From: Candidatus Didemnitutus sp. | GTDB lineage: Bacteria; Verrucomicrobiota; Verrucomicrobiia; Opitutales; Opitutaceae | Direction of reading: 5' to 3' | DNA length: 64,000 nt | NCBI GenBank assembly: GCA_017991595.1 | Contig: JAGOQJ010000002.1 | Location: forward strand, 1,386-65,385 | Shown: piece by piece, positions 1 through 8,437 of the stretch | Position numbering within the stretch: position 1 is the first letter of the stretch | How the letters are laid out: every line of letters begins with the position of its first letter | The notes under the pieces: model-generated | Databases searched by the model: none | Seen by the model: only the letters and a program-made list of their open reading frames with translations | Told to the model about the DNA's origin: nothing | Made by a program: the position numbers and the translations under genes

Positions 1-2
1 AG

Positions 3-2153
3 GCGAACCTGATCGCGGCGACGCTGACCTCCGATGTGACGACGGCGACCGGTGACATCCGCTTCGCTTCAGCGACGGACATCGTGCTGGGTGGCGTGAT
101 CACGACGCAGGCCAATGTGGCGCTGACCGCGACCGCAGGCTCGATCACCGACCTCGACACGGACAACACGGTCGACGTCATCGCCGCCGGTCTGCGTCTG
201 GTGGCCGGCACGAATGTGGGCACGGCGACGAACTTCCTTGAAACGACTCTCGCGACGCTGTCCGCCCGTGGCACTGCGGAAGGCCTCTTCCTTACGGAGA
301 CGAACGCGCTGACGGTGGGCACGGTCGCGGTGGCGGTCAGCCGGGTGAATGCCGACGGCACGTTGAGTGCGATCGCCGACGAGGCGCAGTCCGGCGTGCT
401 CACGACGGCGGGCAACGGCGTCATCGCGCTCACCACCGGTGGCGCGCTCACGATCAACGCCGCGGTCGCGGCGCAGGGTTCCGGCAGCGTGACGCTGCAG
501 TCCGGTGGCGACTTGACGCTCGGTGCGGCGGTGAGCTCCACGTCCGGTGCGCTCACGCTCACCACGGCGGCGCGCCTCCTTGAAACGACGGCGGACGAGC
601 AGCCGGTGCTTCTCACCACGGGTCTGCTGACGCTCACCGCGGTGGCCGGAGTGGGCCAGACGGGCCGCGGCGATCTCGATCTGCAGGTCGGCACGGTCCA
701 CGTGGCCAATACCGGCGTCGGTTCCGTCTATCTGGAAAGCCACGCGGCGGCCGTGACGCTCGGCTCCGCCACCTTGGGCAGCGCGGGTTCGCTCTTCTTC
801 ACCCAATCCGCCGGAACCTTGGCGGTCACCGGTGCCGTCACGGTGCCCAATGGCCATGCGACGCTGCGGGCCACGGGAACGCTGACGCTGACCAATGCCC
901 CGGTGACGGTCGCGGGCGACTTGACGCTCCGCGCGGCTGGGCTCGTCACGACCGCTTCGCCGCTGACGGTCGGTGGCGACGCGACGCTGGTCTCCGGCAC
1001 GACGATCGCGTTGGGTTCGCCGCTCACAGCGGCCGGCGACGTCTCGCTTGCTTCCGCCGGTCACACGACCGTGCGCAATGTCACTGCCGGTGGCGTCCTC
1101 GACCTGCAGGTCGGCGGCAATCTCACGACGGGGGCCGCGGGCGACGTCCTGACGGCGGAGCATCTGCGCCTGACGGTGGCGGGCAATGTCGGCAGCTCGG
1201 GTCAGCCGGTGCGCACGGACAGCGGCAGCGCGGACCTGAAGGTCGGCGGCTCCACGAACCTGCAGGAGCAGGACGGTCTGACGGCCGGTCGCGGCGGTGT
1301 GGATCTGAGCACGGCGGCGGGCACGGAGACGGTGATCAATCTGAATGGTGGCACGCTGGGTTCGGCCGGTGGGGCGATCGTCTCGCAGGGTGCGGGCACG
1401 CTGGTGTTGCAGGTGACCGGCACGCTGACGTTGGGCACGACGGTGTCCGCGCCGCAGGGCAACATCCGCATCGTGGCCGACCGGGTGGTGGACGGCACGG
1501 GTGACGAAGGGGTGTTGCTGTCGGCGCCGAACGGCCAGGTGCTGCTCGTGGTGCAGACCGGTGCGGGATCTTCCTCCGGGGCCGGCCAACTGGAATTTAT
1601 CGCGGGCACGCTCTCGGCGACGACGCAGTCGGGTGAGTTGGTGTTCCGCACGAGCGGTGCGGCGGTGCTCGGGGCGATGCAGATTGCGACGGGCTCCGGC
1701 TTGCTCGCGGTCAGTGCGGGTGGCGCGCTGTCGGCCACGGGCACGATCCGGCACCTGGGCACGGGTGCCTTGACGCTCACGGCGACGGGCAACCTGACGG
1801 CTGCGAACCCGCTGTCGACGACGAGTGGGGCGCTGACGCTCACTTCGACGAACGGGGCGTTGACGCTCTCCGGCACGGCGACGACGACCAGCGGCGCATT
1901 GAGTCTGTCGGCGCGCAACGACATCCAGCTGGCGACGCTCGCCTCGGCCACGGGGCTGGTGACGCTCGCTTCCACGACCGGTTCGCTCCTGCGGTTGCAC
2001 GCCGGGGTGAACATCACGGCCACGACGACGCCCATCCTGCAGGCCGCCCGCACGATCGACTTGACCGTCCAGGCCGACACCGTCTCCACCAACGGCACCC
2101 TCGTCTTCCGACGCGACGCGCCTTCCATTGTCCTCTACTTGGTATTTTCCTAA
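3..2153 (+). CDS. Repetitive adhesin-like passenger protein, 5' end cut by window
   Basis: The frame is open from the window edge, so the N-terminus and any signal peptide lie outside. About 716 residues are visible, built almost wholly of short degenerate repeats rich in Gly, Ala, Thr, Leu and Val (GALTLTT, GDLTL, AAGDVSLAS types). That pattern is typical of right-handed beta-helix passengers of filamentous-haemagglutinin or autotransporter proteins. There is almost no Lys, Cys or Trp. The protein ends abruptly (IVLYLVFS, stop 2151-2153) with no beta-barrel, PEP-CTERM or LPXTG-like anchor. The next gene starts 1 base after the stop, and a separate barrel gene lies 1.4 kb downstream. A surface role is inferred from repeat character; no enzymatic domain is seen. 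A frameshift near the 3' end cannot be excluded because the last dozen residues do not look like the repeats. Confidence 0.75.
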   Translation, partial: ANLIAATLTSDVTTATGDIRFASATDIVLGGVITTQANVALTATAGSITDLDTDNTVDVIAAGLRLVAGTNVGTATNFLETTLATLSARGTAEGLFLTETNALTVGTVAVAVSRVNADGTLSAIADEAQSGVLTTAGNGVIALTTGGALTINAAVAAQGSGSVTLQSGGDLTLGAAVSSTSGALTLTTAARLLETTADEQPVLLTTGLLTLTAVAGVGQTGRGDLDLQVGTVHVANTGVGSVYLESHAAAVTLGSATLGSAGSLFFTQSAGTLAVTGAVTVPNGHATLRATGTLTLTNAPVTVAGDLTLRAAGLVTTASPLTVGGDATLVSGTTIALGSPLTAAGDVSLASAGHTTVRNVTAGGVLDLQVGGNLTTGAAGDVLTAEHLRLTVAGNVGSSGQPVRTDSGSADLKVGGSTNLQEQDGLTAGRGGVDLSTAAGTETVINLNGGTLGSAGGAIVSQGAGTLVLQVTGTLTLGTTVSAPQGNIRIVADRVVDGTGDEGVLLSAPNGQVLLVVQTGAGSSSGAGQLEFIAGTLSATTQSGELVFRTSGAAVLGAMQIATGSGLLAVSAGGALSATGTIRHLGTGALTLTATGNLTAANPLSTTSGALTLTSTNGALTLSGTATTTSGALSLSARNDIQLATLASATGLVTLASTTGSLLRLHAGVNITATTTPILQAARTIDLTVQADTVSTNGTLVFRRDAPSIVLYLVFS

Positions 2154-2154
2154 C

Positions 2155-3477
2155 ATGAAATCGCCCATCCACCGCCTGCTCCTTGCGCTGCTCGCCGCCT
2201 GCTTCGGCGTGGCCGCGGTGCGCGCGAGCGTGGTGCAGGCTGACCTCACTGCGTTGGCCCGTGCCAACAGCGCCCTTGTCGGACTCACGAGCGCTGGCTC
2301 ACTGCAACGTTCGACCGACGGCGGTTCCAGCTTCACTACTACCCGGGCAGCGGGCAGCACCGCTTTGTTGAACGTTGTGGCCGCTGCGGATGTGGTAATC
2401 GCGGTGGGTGACGCCGGGTTAGTGGTCCGCTCGGCGAATGGCGGGCAAACGTGGACTGAGGCGACTTCGCCAGCGTTCACCGGAGCGCTCCATGATGCGG
2501 CGGCGAACGGAACCTTCTGGGTCGCGGTGGGGCGTAGCAATTTGAACGTCACCGCACTGTGGTCGGACAATGGCGGCACCAGCTGGACGAGTGCCACCGT
2601 GCCAGCGCTTGCCGGCACTTTGCGCGGCGTGACTTACGATGCGAGTGCAGGACGCTGGACGGCGGTCGGCACGGACGGAATCTTCGGTGCGCGCATCCTG
2701 ACTTCAACCGATGGGAAAACGTGGGTTGCTGTGACACCTCCCGTCGGCACTGCGTCTCTCACGGATGTCGCCGCGAACGGGCAGGGCAGCCTCCTTGCTG
2801 TAGGTGAGGGTGGGGCGCTGCTCACCTCCGGCAACGGCGGATTGACCTTCTCGACCGATGCCAACAGCGGCCTCGTCAACGAAGACCTCAACGTTGTGGT
2901 GTTCTCCCCGACGGCCGGTTGGATTGCCGGTGGTGATTCGCTGGTGCAAGTCGGCTACACGGCGGTTGGCGGCGCTGTCATCGCGCAAGCCCCGGTGCCC
3001 GGCGGCGGCGATATCGTGGCGGTGGCCCTCGACGCCAGTGGCGCGGCGCTCCTTGCCGGCAACTTTGCCGACTATCAGACCATTTCCTTTGCGGCTTGGC
3101 AGGCGGAAAATTTCGCGGGCGGCGAGTTGCAGGATCCGAATATCAGCGGACCTGCGGCGGTGGCTAGTGCAGACGGACTTCCGAACCTGCTGAAATACGC
3201 GCTCGGCTTGCCCGCCAAGACCCCGGTCGCGAGCGGACTGCCCGGCGTCGCGGTCAGCGAGACGCATTACGTCTACACTTACACGCGCCCGGCGGAGCGT
3301 CCCGACCTGACTTATGTGGTCGAGGTCTCGACCGGTTTCGCGGAGTGGAGCGCTATCACGCCGGAATTCGTCTCCGCGCAGGGCACGACGGAGACTTGGC
3401 GTGCTATTTATCCCTTGTCCTCCTCAGGTCAGGCTTTCTTCCGCCTGCGGGTCCAACGCGGCACGGCCGACCGTTGA
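2155..3477 (+). CDS. Secreted beta-propeller (BNR/YCF48-like) protein
   Basis: The 440-residue protein starts with a clear signal peptide (MKSPIHRLLLALLAACFG, cleavage probably after VRA). I chose the ATG at 2155 rather than a TTG at 2128 because the ATG begins the signal sequence. Residues about 30-300 carry repeats of the STDGGSSFT, SANGGQTWTE, SDNGGTSWTS and STDGKTWVAV kind, the Asp-box signature of BNR/sortilin-like propellers. The C-terminal part contains LPNLLKYALGL, a linker I associate with secreted Verrucomicrobia proteins, followed by a small beta domain. It lies 1 base after the upstream adhesin-like gene and is probably co-transcribed with it and with the barrel gene that follows. 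An exported surface or periplasmic role is inferred; ligand unknown. Confidence 0.75.
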   Translation: MKSPIHRLLLALLAACFGVAAVRASVVQADLTALARANSALVGLTSAGSLQRSTDGGSSFTTTRAAGSTALLNVVAAADVVIAVGDAGLVVRSANGGQTWTEATSPAFTGALHDAAANGTFWVAVGRSNLNVTALWSDNGGTSWTSATVPALAGTLRGVTYDASAGRWTAVGTDGIFGARILTSTDGKTWVAVTPPVGTASLTDVAANGQGSLLAVGEGGALLTSGNGGLTFSTDANSGLVNEDLNVVVFSPTAGWIAGGDSLVQVGYTAVGGAVIAQAPVPGGGDIVAVALDASGAALLAGNFADYQTISFAAWQAENFAGGELQDPNISGPAAVASADGLPNLLKYALGLPAKTPVASGLPGVAVSETHYVYTYTRPAERPDLTYVVEVSTGFAEWSAITPEFVSAQGTTETWRAIYPLSSSGQAFFRLRVQRGTADR

Positions 3478-3537
3478 GGCTGCAACGCGCTTGTCGCGCG
3501 CGAGTCCTTCCGCTTTTCTTCGCCTCGTCCCACTCCC

Positions 3538-4539
3538 ATGAAATTCTCCTTCTCCCATTCCATTGCGGGTAGCTTGGTGAGCGTTGCGCTCGCTACCTCG
3601 GCGTTCGCCCAAGTGTCCAATTTCGACAGCCTCAACGGTTATGCCGCCGGCTTGGAGGCACGGGTCGCGGGTAACCGCGAGGCGTTGTTCCGCACTCCTG
3701 CCGTGACCAACCTCGCCGGGCTCACGATCAGCGGCCAATACACCGACCGCGAGATTGATGCCGCCCGCGACCGCATTGAGCGCGATACGCAGGCGAATTC
3801 GCTCTCGCTCGGCTACGGCTGGAAGGTGAGCGAGTGGGTCGTCGGAGTCGGGGTTTCCTTTGATTCGAGTTCGAGCGATTACACTGAAGTCAATTCGCCG
3901 GCGCCCACGCCGCTGCACGGTGCGGTGGATTCCGATACTTGGAGCGCGCAGGTCTGGACCGGAGGCAATCTGGGGGCGATAGCGATGCAGGCTGCGGTCG
4001 GTTTCGGCCAGGGCGAGCATGACGGCTCGCGCGTCAGCGATATCGGCTCGTCGACGGCGAGCTTCGACAGCGACGACGTGTTCTTCCGTCTCCAATTTTC
4101 TTACGACCACACGGTGAGCGAGAGCGTGCTGCTCCAGCCCTTTGCCGGTTTTTCTTACATCAAGGCTGACGCCGATGGCTTCACTGAAGTGGGCACCGCG
4201 CCTGATCGCCGGATCGTGAGCGATTTCTCCGCCCGTGAGACCATGGGCAATCTCGGCGTTCGCCTCGCCGGCCGGCAGGGTATGTGGATTCCTTCGGCCA
4301 CCGTGGCGTGGCTCCGCGAGTTCTCTGCCAACGAGACGACGTTGGGCATCAGCGCGATCAACAACACACCGATTGGTTCCGGTGTAGTTCCCAACACCGG
4401 CAAATCGTTTTTCTTCGCCAGTGTTCGCCTCGATGGTCGTCTGCAAGATGGCTGGACCATTGGCACGGAGGTGAACCACCTCAGCGGTGGCGATGAAAAG
4501 CAGTGGGGCCTGCAGTTCGCCATCACGAAGTCGTTCTAA
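3538..4539 (+). CDS. Stand-alone autotransporter-type outer-membrane beta-barrel
   Basis: The 333-residue protein has a signal peptide (MKFSFSHSIAGSLVSVALAT, cleavage near AFA-Q). Alternating amphipathic strands follow (LSLGYGWKVSEWVVGVGVSF, FFRLQFSYDHTVSESVLLQP, LGVRLAGRQG), and the protein ends in a terminal Phe (ITKSF), the usual beta-signal for insertion by the BAM complex. The layout matches the autotransporter beta-domain superfamily, but no passenger is attached. No POTRA-like region is visible, so it is not an obvious TpsB transporter. It follows two exported proteins and is closed by an intrinsic terminator, so it probably ends their transcription unit. It may be a porin-like barrel or a partner for the repetitive protein upstream; the second idea is speculative. 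Confidence 0.75.
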   Translation: MKFSFSHSIAGSLVSVALATSAFAQVSNFDSLNGYAAGLEARVAGNREALFRTPAVTNLAGLTISGQYTDREIDAARDRIERDTQANSLSLGYGWKVSEWVVGVGVSFDSSSSDYTEVNSPAPTPLHGAVDSDTWSAQVWTGGNLGAIAMQAAVGFGQGEHDGSRVSDIGSSTASFDSDDVFFRLQFSYDHTVSESVLLQPFAGFSYIKADADGFTEVGTAPDRRIVSDFSARETMGNLGVRLAGRQGMWIPSATVAWLREFSANETTLGISAINNTPIGSGVVPNTGKSFFFASVRLDGRLQDGWTIGTEVNHLSGGDEKQWGLQFAITKSF

Positions 4540-4576
4540 GCCCGTGGCGCGCCCTAATGGGCGTCTCATTTGTGCA

Positions 4577-4606
4577 GCGCAGGGACGTGTGTTCCTGCGC
4601 TTTTTT
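4577..4606 (+). terminator. Rho-independent terminator after the barrel gene
   Basis: The arms GCGCAGG (4577-4583) and CCTGCGC (4594-4600) pair perfectly, and two further pairs (G-T, A-T) shorten the loop to six bases. Six T residues follow directly (4601-4606). This closes the surface-protein unit. Confidence 0.85.
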
Positions 4607-4749
4607 GCAAGCGACTGTCAGCCGGCCGGATGCGCAGAGTGTTTGGCATGACGCCGCCGGTGCATCCGTGACCGCACAGCCCCGGCGGCGGCGTTTCAGT
4701 TGACCCCGGGCCCAGGAATGGTGCACGTAGTCCATCACGAAGGATTTCC

Positions 4750-5400
4750 GTGGGAACAATTCACCCATTTCCGAATCAAAACGAGCCTGAGCAAATGACT
4801 GCAAAGGCCCAAGAAGTTGCGTTGGACCGGCTGTTGGTGGAACGATTCAAAGGCGGTGATTCCGCTGCGTTCGACCAACTGGTGACAAGGTATTGGGATC
4901 GCATTTACGCGATGGTGAATCAGCTGCTGCGCAATCAGCAGGACGCCGAGGAAGTGACGCAGGATGCCTTCATCCGCGCGCACCGCGGCCTGGTGAACTT
5001 CCGCGGCGATTCGGCCTTTTCCACTTGGCTCTACCAGATCGCGACGAATCTGGCCCGCAATCGGTATTGGTATTGGTGGCGGCGCAAGCGTGACCAATCG
5101 ATCTCGTTCGACGCCCCGCTCGGGCCGGACAACGACACCACGATCGCGGAGCTGATTCCCTCCGAGCAGGAGACACCCGAGGACGCGACCGTCACCCAGG
5201 AGTTTGTCAACCGCGTGGCGGAATGCATGGAGGAGCTCAACGAGAAGCACCGGGAGATCCTCATCCTGCGCAACGTGCAGAATCTTTCCTATGAGGAAAT
5301 CGCCGAGATCCTCGGCATCAGTGTTGGCACCGTCAAAAGTCGCATCGCTCGCGCCCGCGAAAGCCTGCGCGAAAAACTCGGGGGGGAATTTCAGCAATGA
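4750..5400 (+). CDS. ECF-type RNA polymerase sigma factor (sigma-70 family)
   Basis: The protein has 216 residues from GTG 4750. Region 2 is plain (QQDAEEVTQDAFIRAHRGL, then FSTWLYQIATNLARN) and so is region 4 (LSYEEIAEILGISVGTVKSR), a canonical sigma-70 HTH. Length and lack of regions 1 and 3 make it group 4 (ECF). GTG 4750 is preceded by AAGGA at 4740-4744, one of the few good Shine-Dalgarno sites in the window. ATG 4795 would remove 15 residues and has no such site. The stop overlaps the start of the next gene by 4 bases (ATGA), the usual translational coupling of a sigma factor to its regulator. The regulon and signal cannot be read from this sequence. Confidence 0.9.
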   Translation: MGTIHPFPNQNEPEQMTAKAQEVALDRLLVERFKGGDSAAFDQLVTRYWDRIYAMVNQLLRNQQDAEEVTQDAFIRAHRGLVNFRGDSAFSTWLYQIATNLARNRYWYWWRRKRDQSISFDAPLGPDNDTTIAELIPSEQETPEDATVTQEFVNRVAECMEELNEKHREILILRNVQNLSYEEIAEILGISVGTVKSRIARARESLREKLGGEFQQ

Positions 5401-6086
5401 AGGACACACGCTTCGTCGAATTGGTTAATCTCTACATTGACCGGCAGATTTCGCCGGCCGAGACGGCCGAGCTCGAGCTGGAGATCCAGTCGAGTCCGCG
5501 GCACCGGGAGATTTACCTCCAGTATTGCCGCATGCACCGGGCGACCAAGCTGGTCTATGAGAGCTTCCGCGCCGAAGGCGCGAGTGAGCCGGCGGCACCG
5601 GCCCGCCCCATCGCATCGCTGGCGCGCTTGGAGACGCATCGCCGTCAACGCCGCCGTGCGCTCTGGGCCTATGCCGCGGGCGGCTTGGCCGCCGCGGCTT
5701 GTTTCACCTTGGTGCTCTCCCGCATTAACACCGAGACCACGGCCGAGTTCGCCAGCGCGACGCCTCCCTCCGTCGAGACCGCCGTTCCGGCTCCGCAGTC
5801 CGTGGCGGCAATCCATGTCGCGCCCGGGTCGACAGCCGCGTCGATGCAGGCTCAGCCTGCTGCGGCGGCCGGCATCGACTATCGGGCCATGGTGGCCGCT
5901 TTGCGGGAGGAAGAGGAGCGCCTCATGGCTCTCCCGCGTGCCGGATCCCAGCCGATGACCGCCTCGCTCTTCGACGACGGCGTGTTTGAGCCCCGTTCCG
6001 GCTCGATCGATCGCACTCCGCAGCAAACGCGCCCCCGGCACTCGCGCGCTCAGTTGGAGTTCACTGCTTTCCAGTTCCAGCGCTGA
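5397..6086 (+). CDS. Putative membrane-anchored anti-sigma factor
   Basis: The 229-residue protein is translationally coupled (ATGA) to the ECF sigma gene. Residues 1-60 are a helical cytoplasmic domain (FVELVNLYIDRQISPAE; EIYLQYCRMHRA) resembling anti-sigma N-terminal domains. The full HxxxCxxC zinc motif of ZAS proteins is not present, only one Cys and nearby His. A single membrane segment lies at about 85-105 (LWAYAAGGLAAAACFTLVLS), followed by an Ala/Pro/Ser-rich, low-complexity exterior part. The expected role is to hold the sigma factor at the membrane until an envelope signal releases it. This rests mainly on position and topology, because the sequence itself is poorly conserved. Confidence 0.65.
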   Translation: MKDTRFVELVNLYIDRQISPAETAELELEIQSSPRHREIYLQYCRMHRATKLVYESFRAEGASEPAAPARPIASLARLETHRRQRRRALWAYAAGGLAAAACFTLVLSRINTETTAEFASATPPSVETAVPAPQSVAAIHVAPGSTAASMQAQPAAAAGIDYRAMVAALREEEERLMALPRAGSQPMTASLFDDGVFEPRSGSIDRTPQQTRPRHSRAQLEFTAFQFQR

Positions 6087-6129
6087 GCGGCGGCTTCGCC
6101 GATGCCAACGCTGCGAACGGAAAGCCTTC

Positions 6130-6738
6130 TCAGGCCAAGGCGCGCTTGATCAGCGCCTCGGTCGAGGCTTGCGGACCGAGCGCGATCAAGGCTTGGCGCA
6201 CGGCCTTGTCGGCATCGGCGGCCTTGTAGCCCAGCGCGACGAGAGCCAAGACAGCATCGCTGACCTTGTTGTCCGGCGCCGCGGTTTCTGCAGTGGCGCT
6301 CGACGGCGTGATGACAGAGACCGTCGCGCCCAACTTGTCACGCAATTCGATGACCAGCCGCTCCGCTGTCTTCCGTCCGATACCGGGACACTTTGCCAGC
6401 AAGGCGACATCGCCGGCCGCGATCGCGCTGTGCAGCACCGGCAGCGAGAGCTTGCTGAGCACGCTCAACGCAGTCTTCGGCCCGATGCCGGATACTTTCT
6501 CGACGAGCAGCCGAAAGAAATCGCGCTCCGCCTCGGTGGCGAAACCATACATCGTCTGCGCGTCCTCGCGATAGACGACCAAGGTGTGCAGGCGCGCCGT
6601 CTGACCGGGTTGGGGGAGTCGCTCCGCGCTCGTGACCGGGATGTGGACCTCGTAAGCCAATCCGCCCACCTCGATCACGGCGAGCAAGGGTGAGGCGTGC
6701 AGCAAAGTGCCGGTGATGCGAGTGATCATTTCAGCCAT
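6130..6738 (-). CDS. ruvA: Holliday junction branch migration protein RuvA
   Basis: The protein has 202 residues. The N-terminal OB-fold (MITRITGTLLHASPLLAVIE) is followed by two helix-hairpin-helix motifs (LVEKVSGIGPKTALSVLSKL; LAKCPGIGRKTAERLVIELR) and a C-terminal RuvB-contacting domain (about 155-202). RuvA binds four-way DNA junctions as a tetramer and positions the RuvB motor for branch migration. The ATG at 6738 overlaps the dapB stop by 8 bases; a second in-frame ATG three codons later (MITRI) is the commoner family start and is equally possible. ruvB and ruvC are not adjacent. It is the last gene of a dapA-dapB-ruvA unit. Confidence 0.95.
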   Translation of the reverse strand: MAEMITRITGTLLHASPLLAVIEVGGLAYEVHIPVTSAERLPQPGQTARLHTLVVYREDAQTMYGFATEAERDFFRLLVEKVSGIGPKTALSVLSKLSLPVLHSAIAAGDVALLAKCPGIGRKTAERLVIELRDKLGATVSVITPSSATAETAAPDNKVSDAVLALVALGYKAADADKAVRQALIALGPQASTEALIKRALA

Positions 6739-7468
6739 TCAGACCCAGCACGTGCTGCATGTCGTAAACGCCGGGCTTTTGGCCCACGACCCACTGCGCG
6801 GCACGCAAGGCGCCGCGGGCAAAGATTTGCCGGTCACTGGCCTTGTGCGTGAGCTCCACGCGTTCGCCCAGTGCGGCGTAGATAACGGTGTGATCGCCGA
6901 TCACATCACCGCCGCGCACGGCGTGCACGCCTACTTCGCCGGCGGAGCGTGCGCCGGGGATGCCGGAGCGACCGTGGCGCAGCGCTTCCGCGCCGAGGCG
7001 TCTCTCCTCGAGGATGATTTCCAACAGACGCGCGGCCGTGCCACTCGGGGCATCCTTTTTGAAACGGTGGTGCATCTCCACGATCTCGGTGTCGTAGTCG
7101 GCACCAAGCACGCGCGTGGCGTGGCGGGTCAGTGCGAAGAGCAAATTCACGCCGACCGAAAAATTACCGGCCCACACCGTAGGCACTTGAGCCGCTAGAC
7201 GGACCAAGTGCTGTTTTTCCTCGGCCGTGTGTCCGGTGGTGCCGATGACCAAGGCGGTGCCTCGCGCCGCCGCCAACTCGATCAGCCGGGCGGTCGCGGC
7301 GTGATGGCTGAAATCGACCACGACGTCCGCAGCGCTCAGCGCGTTGGCGAGATCGTCACCGGCATCGAGCGTGGCAGCGATCGGCAGCGACATCTCTGCG
7401 GCGGCAGCAAGCAGGGCTTGGCCCATGCGCCCCTTGGCGCCGTTGATGATAATGCGCGGAGGATTCAT
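6731..7468 (-). CDS. dapB: 4-hydroxy-tetrahydrodipicolinate reductase
   Basis: The 245-residue protein reduces HTPA to tetrahydrodipicolinate with NAD(P)H in the diaminopimelate/lysine pathway. Visible features are the Rossmann GAKGRMGQAL loop at residues 10-19, VVDFSHHAA, the GTTGH segment, the active-site signature EMHHRFKKDAPSGTA with its catalytic His pair and Lys, and the C-terminal HKASDRQIFARGAL block. Length and motif order match DapB. Its ATG overlaps the dapA stop by 4 bases (ATGA), so the two consecutive lysine/peptidoglycan enzymes are translationally coupled. Confidence 0.96.
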   Translation of the reverse strand: MNPPRIIINGAKGRMGQALLAAAAEMSLPIAATLDAGDDLANALSAADVVVDFSHHAATARLIELAAARGTALVIGTTGHTAEEKQHLVRLAAQVPTVWAGNFSVGVNLLFALTRHATRVLGADYDTEIVEMHHRFKKDAPSGTAARLLEIILEERRLGAEALRHGRSGIPGARSAGEVGVHAVRGGDVIGDHTVIYAALGERVELTHKASDRQIFARGALRAAQWVVGQKPGVYDMQHVLGLNG

Positions 7469-8361
7469 CGCTTCGCGGCGTAGGCGTCCAGCACGCCCAT
7501 CAGGGTCTTGCGGTTGGCCGCCGTCAACGGGCCAAGTGGGAGACGCACCTCCTCGGTGCCGATGATTCCGGCGCGCACGAGCGCGGCTTTGATCGGCACG
7601 GGATTTGATTCGATGAAGATCGTCTTGAAGACCGGGTAGAGCTTGCGGTGCAGCGTGCGGGCCCGGGCGAAATCGCCCTTGAGCGCGAAGTTGACCATCT
7701 TGCCGACCTCGCGCGGGTAAAGGTTGCTGGCGACGCTGATCACGCCCTTGGCGCCGACCGCCATGAAGGGTAGGGTGAGCGAGTCATCACCGCTTAACAC
7801 CGTGACGGAGTCGCCGCACGCCTGTAGGATCTGGTCGACCCGATCGACGCTGCCGCCAGCTTCCTTCACGTGCGCCACATGCGGGTAACGCGCGCGCAAC
7901 CGGGCGATGACGTCGACGCTGATCTCGATACCGCAACGCCCCGGGATCGAGTAGAGGATGATGGGCTTGTTCGTCGCCTCGGCCACGGCGGAGAAGTGGG
8001 CGAACAGGCCTTCCTGGGTCGGGCGGTTGTAGTAGGGAGCGACGACGAGCATCGCGTCGGCTCCCGCGCTGTGCGCCTCGCTCGTGAGATGCACGGCCTC
8101 CTTGGTGGAGTTCGACCCGGTGCCGGCGATCACGGGCACGCGTCCGCGCGTGGCCTCGATGGCGCAGCGGATCACGTCGAGGTGCTCCTGATGATCGAGC
8201 GTCGGCGACTCGCCGGTGGTGCCCACGGGCACCAAGCCGTCGATGCCGGACTTGATCTGGAAATCCACGAGCCGCCGGAGATCGTCGTAGGCGACGACGC
8301 CAGCGCGGAAGGGCGTGACCAAGGCAGTGATGGTTCCGGTGAACGGGCGGCTCGACTTCAT
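7465..8361 (-). CDS. dapA: 4-hydroxy-tetrahydrodipicolinate synthase
   Basis: The 298-residue class I aldolase condenses pyruvate with aspartate semialdehyde, the entry step to diaminopimelate. Seen are GTITALVTPF near the N-terminus, the VPVGTTGESPTL loop, YYNRPTQEGL, the YSIPGRCGIEI segment, and the Schiff-base Lys in HVKEAGGS. I chose ATG 8361 (MKSSRPFTG) because a longer reading to 8448 would add 29 unconserved residues overlapping the divergent PilT-like gene. A GAGAG element precedes this ATG at modest distance. First gene of the dapA-dapB-ruvA unit. Confidence 0.96.
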   Translation of the reverse strand: MKSSRPFTGTITALVTPFRAGVVAYDDLRRLVDFQIKSGIDGLVPVGTTGESPTLDHQEHLDVIRCAIEATRGRVPVIAGTGSNSTKEAVHLTSEAHSAGADAMLVVAPYYNRPTQEGLFAHFSAVAEATNKPIILYSIPGRCGIEISVDVIARLRARYPHVAHVKEAGGSVDRVDQILQACGDSVTVLSGDDSLTLPFMAVGAKGVISVASNLYPREVGKMVNFALKGDFARARTLHRKLYPVFKTIFIESNPVPIKAALVRAGIIGTEEVRLPLGPLTAANRKTLMGVLDAYAAKR

Positions 8362-8437
8362 GGGAAGTTCTCTCAACGTGGAGGGATAAAGCTTAGGGAA
8401 AGCACAGCTTTCCAGACGGTTCACGCCCAAAATTCCG

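Noticed and set aside
69..2618. 849-codon open frame antisense to the adhesin-like and propeller genes
   Set aside because: Arg/Gly/Ala-rich, low-complexity translation produced by high GC on the opposite strand; no domain or start context.
3538..4539. TpsB-type two-partner secretion transporter
   Set aside because: No POTRA-like region ahead of the barrel, and the size is too small.
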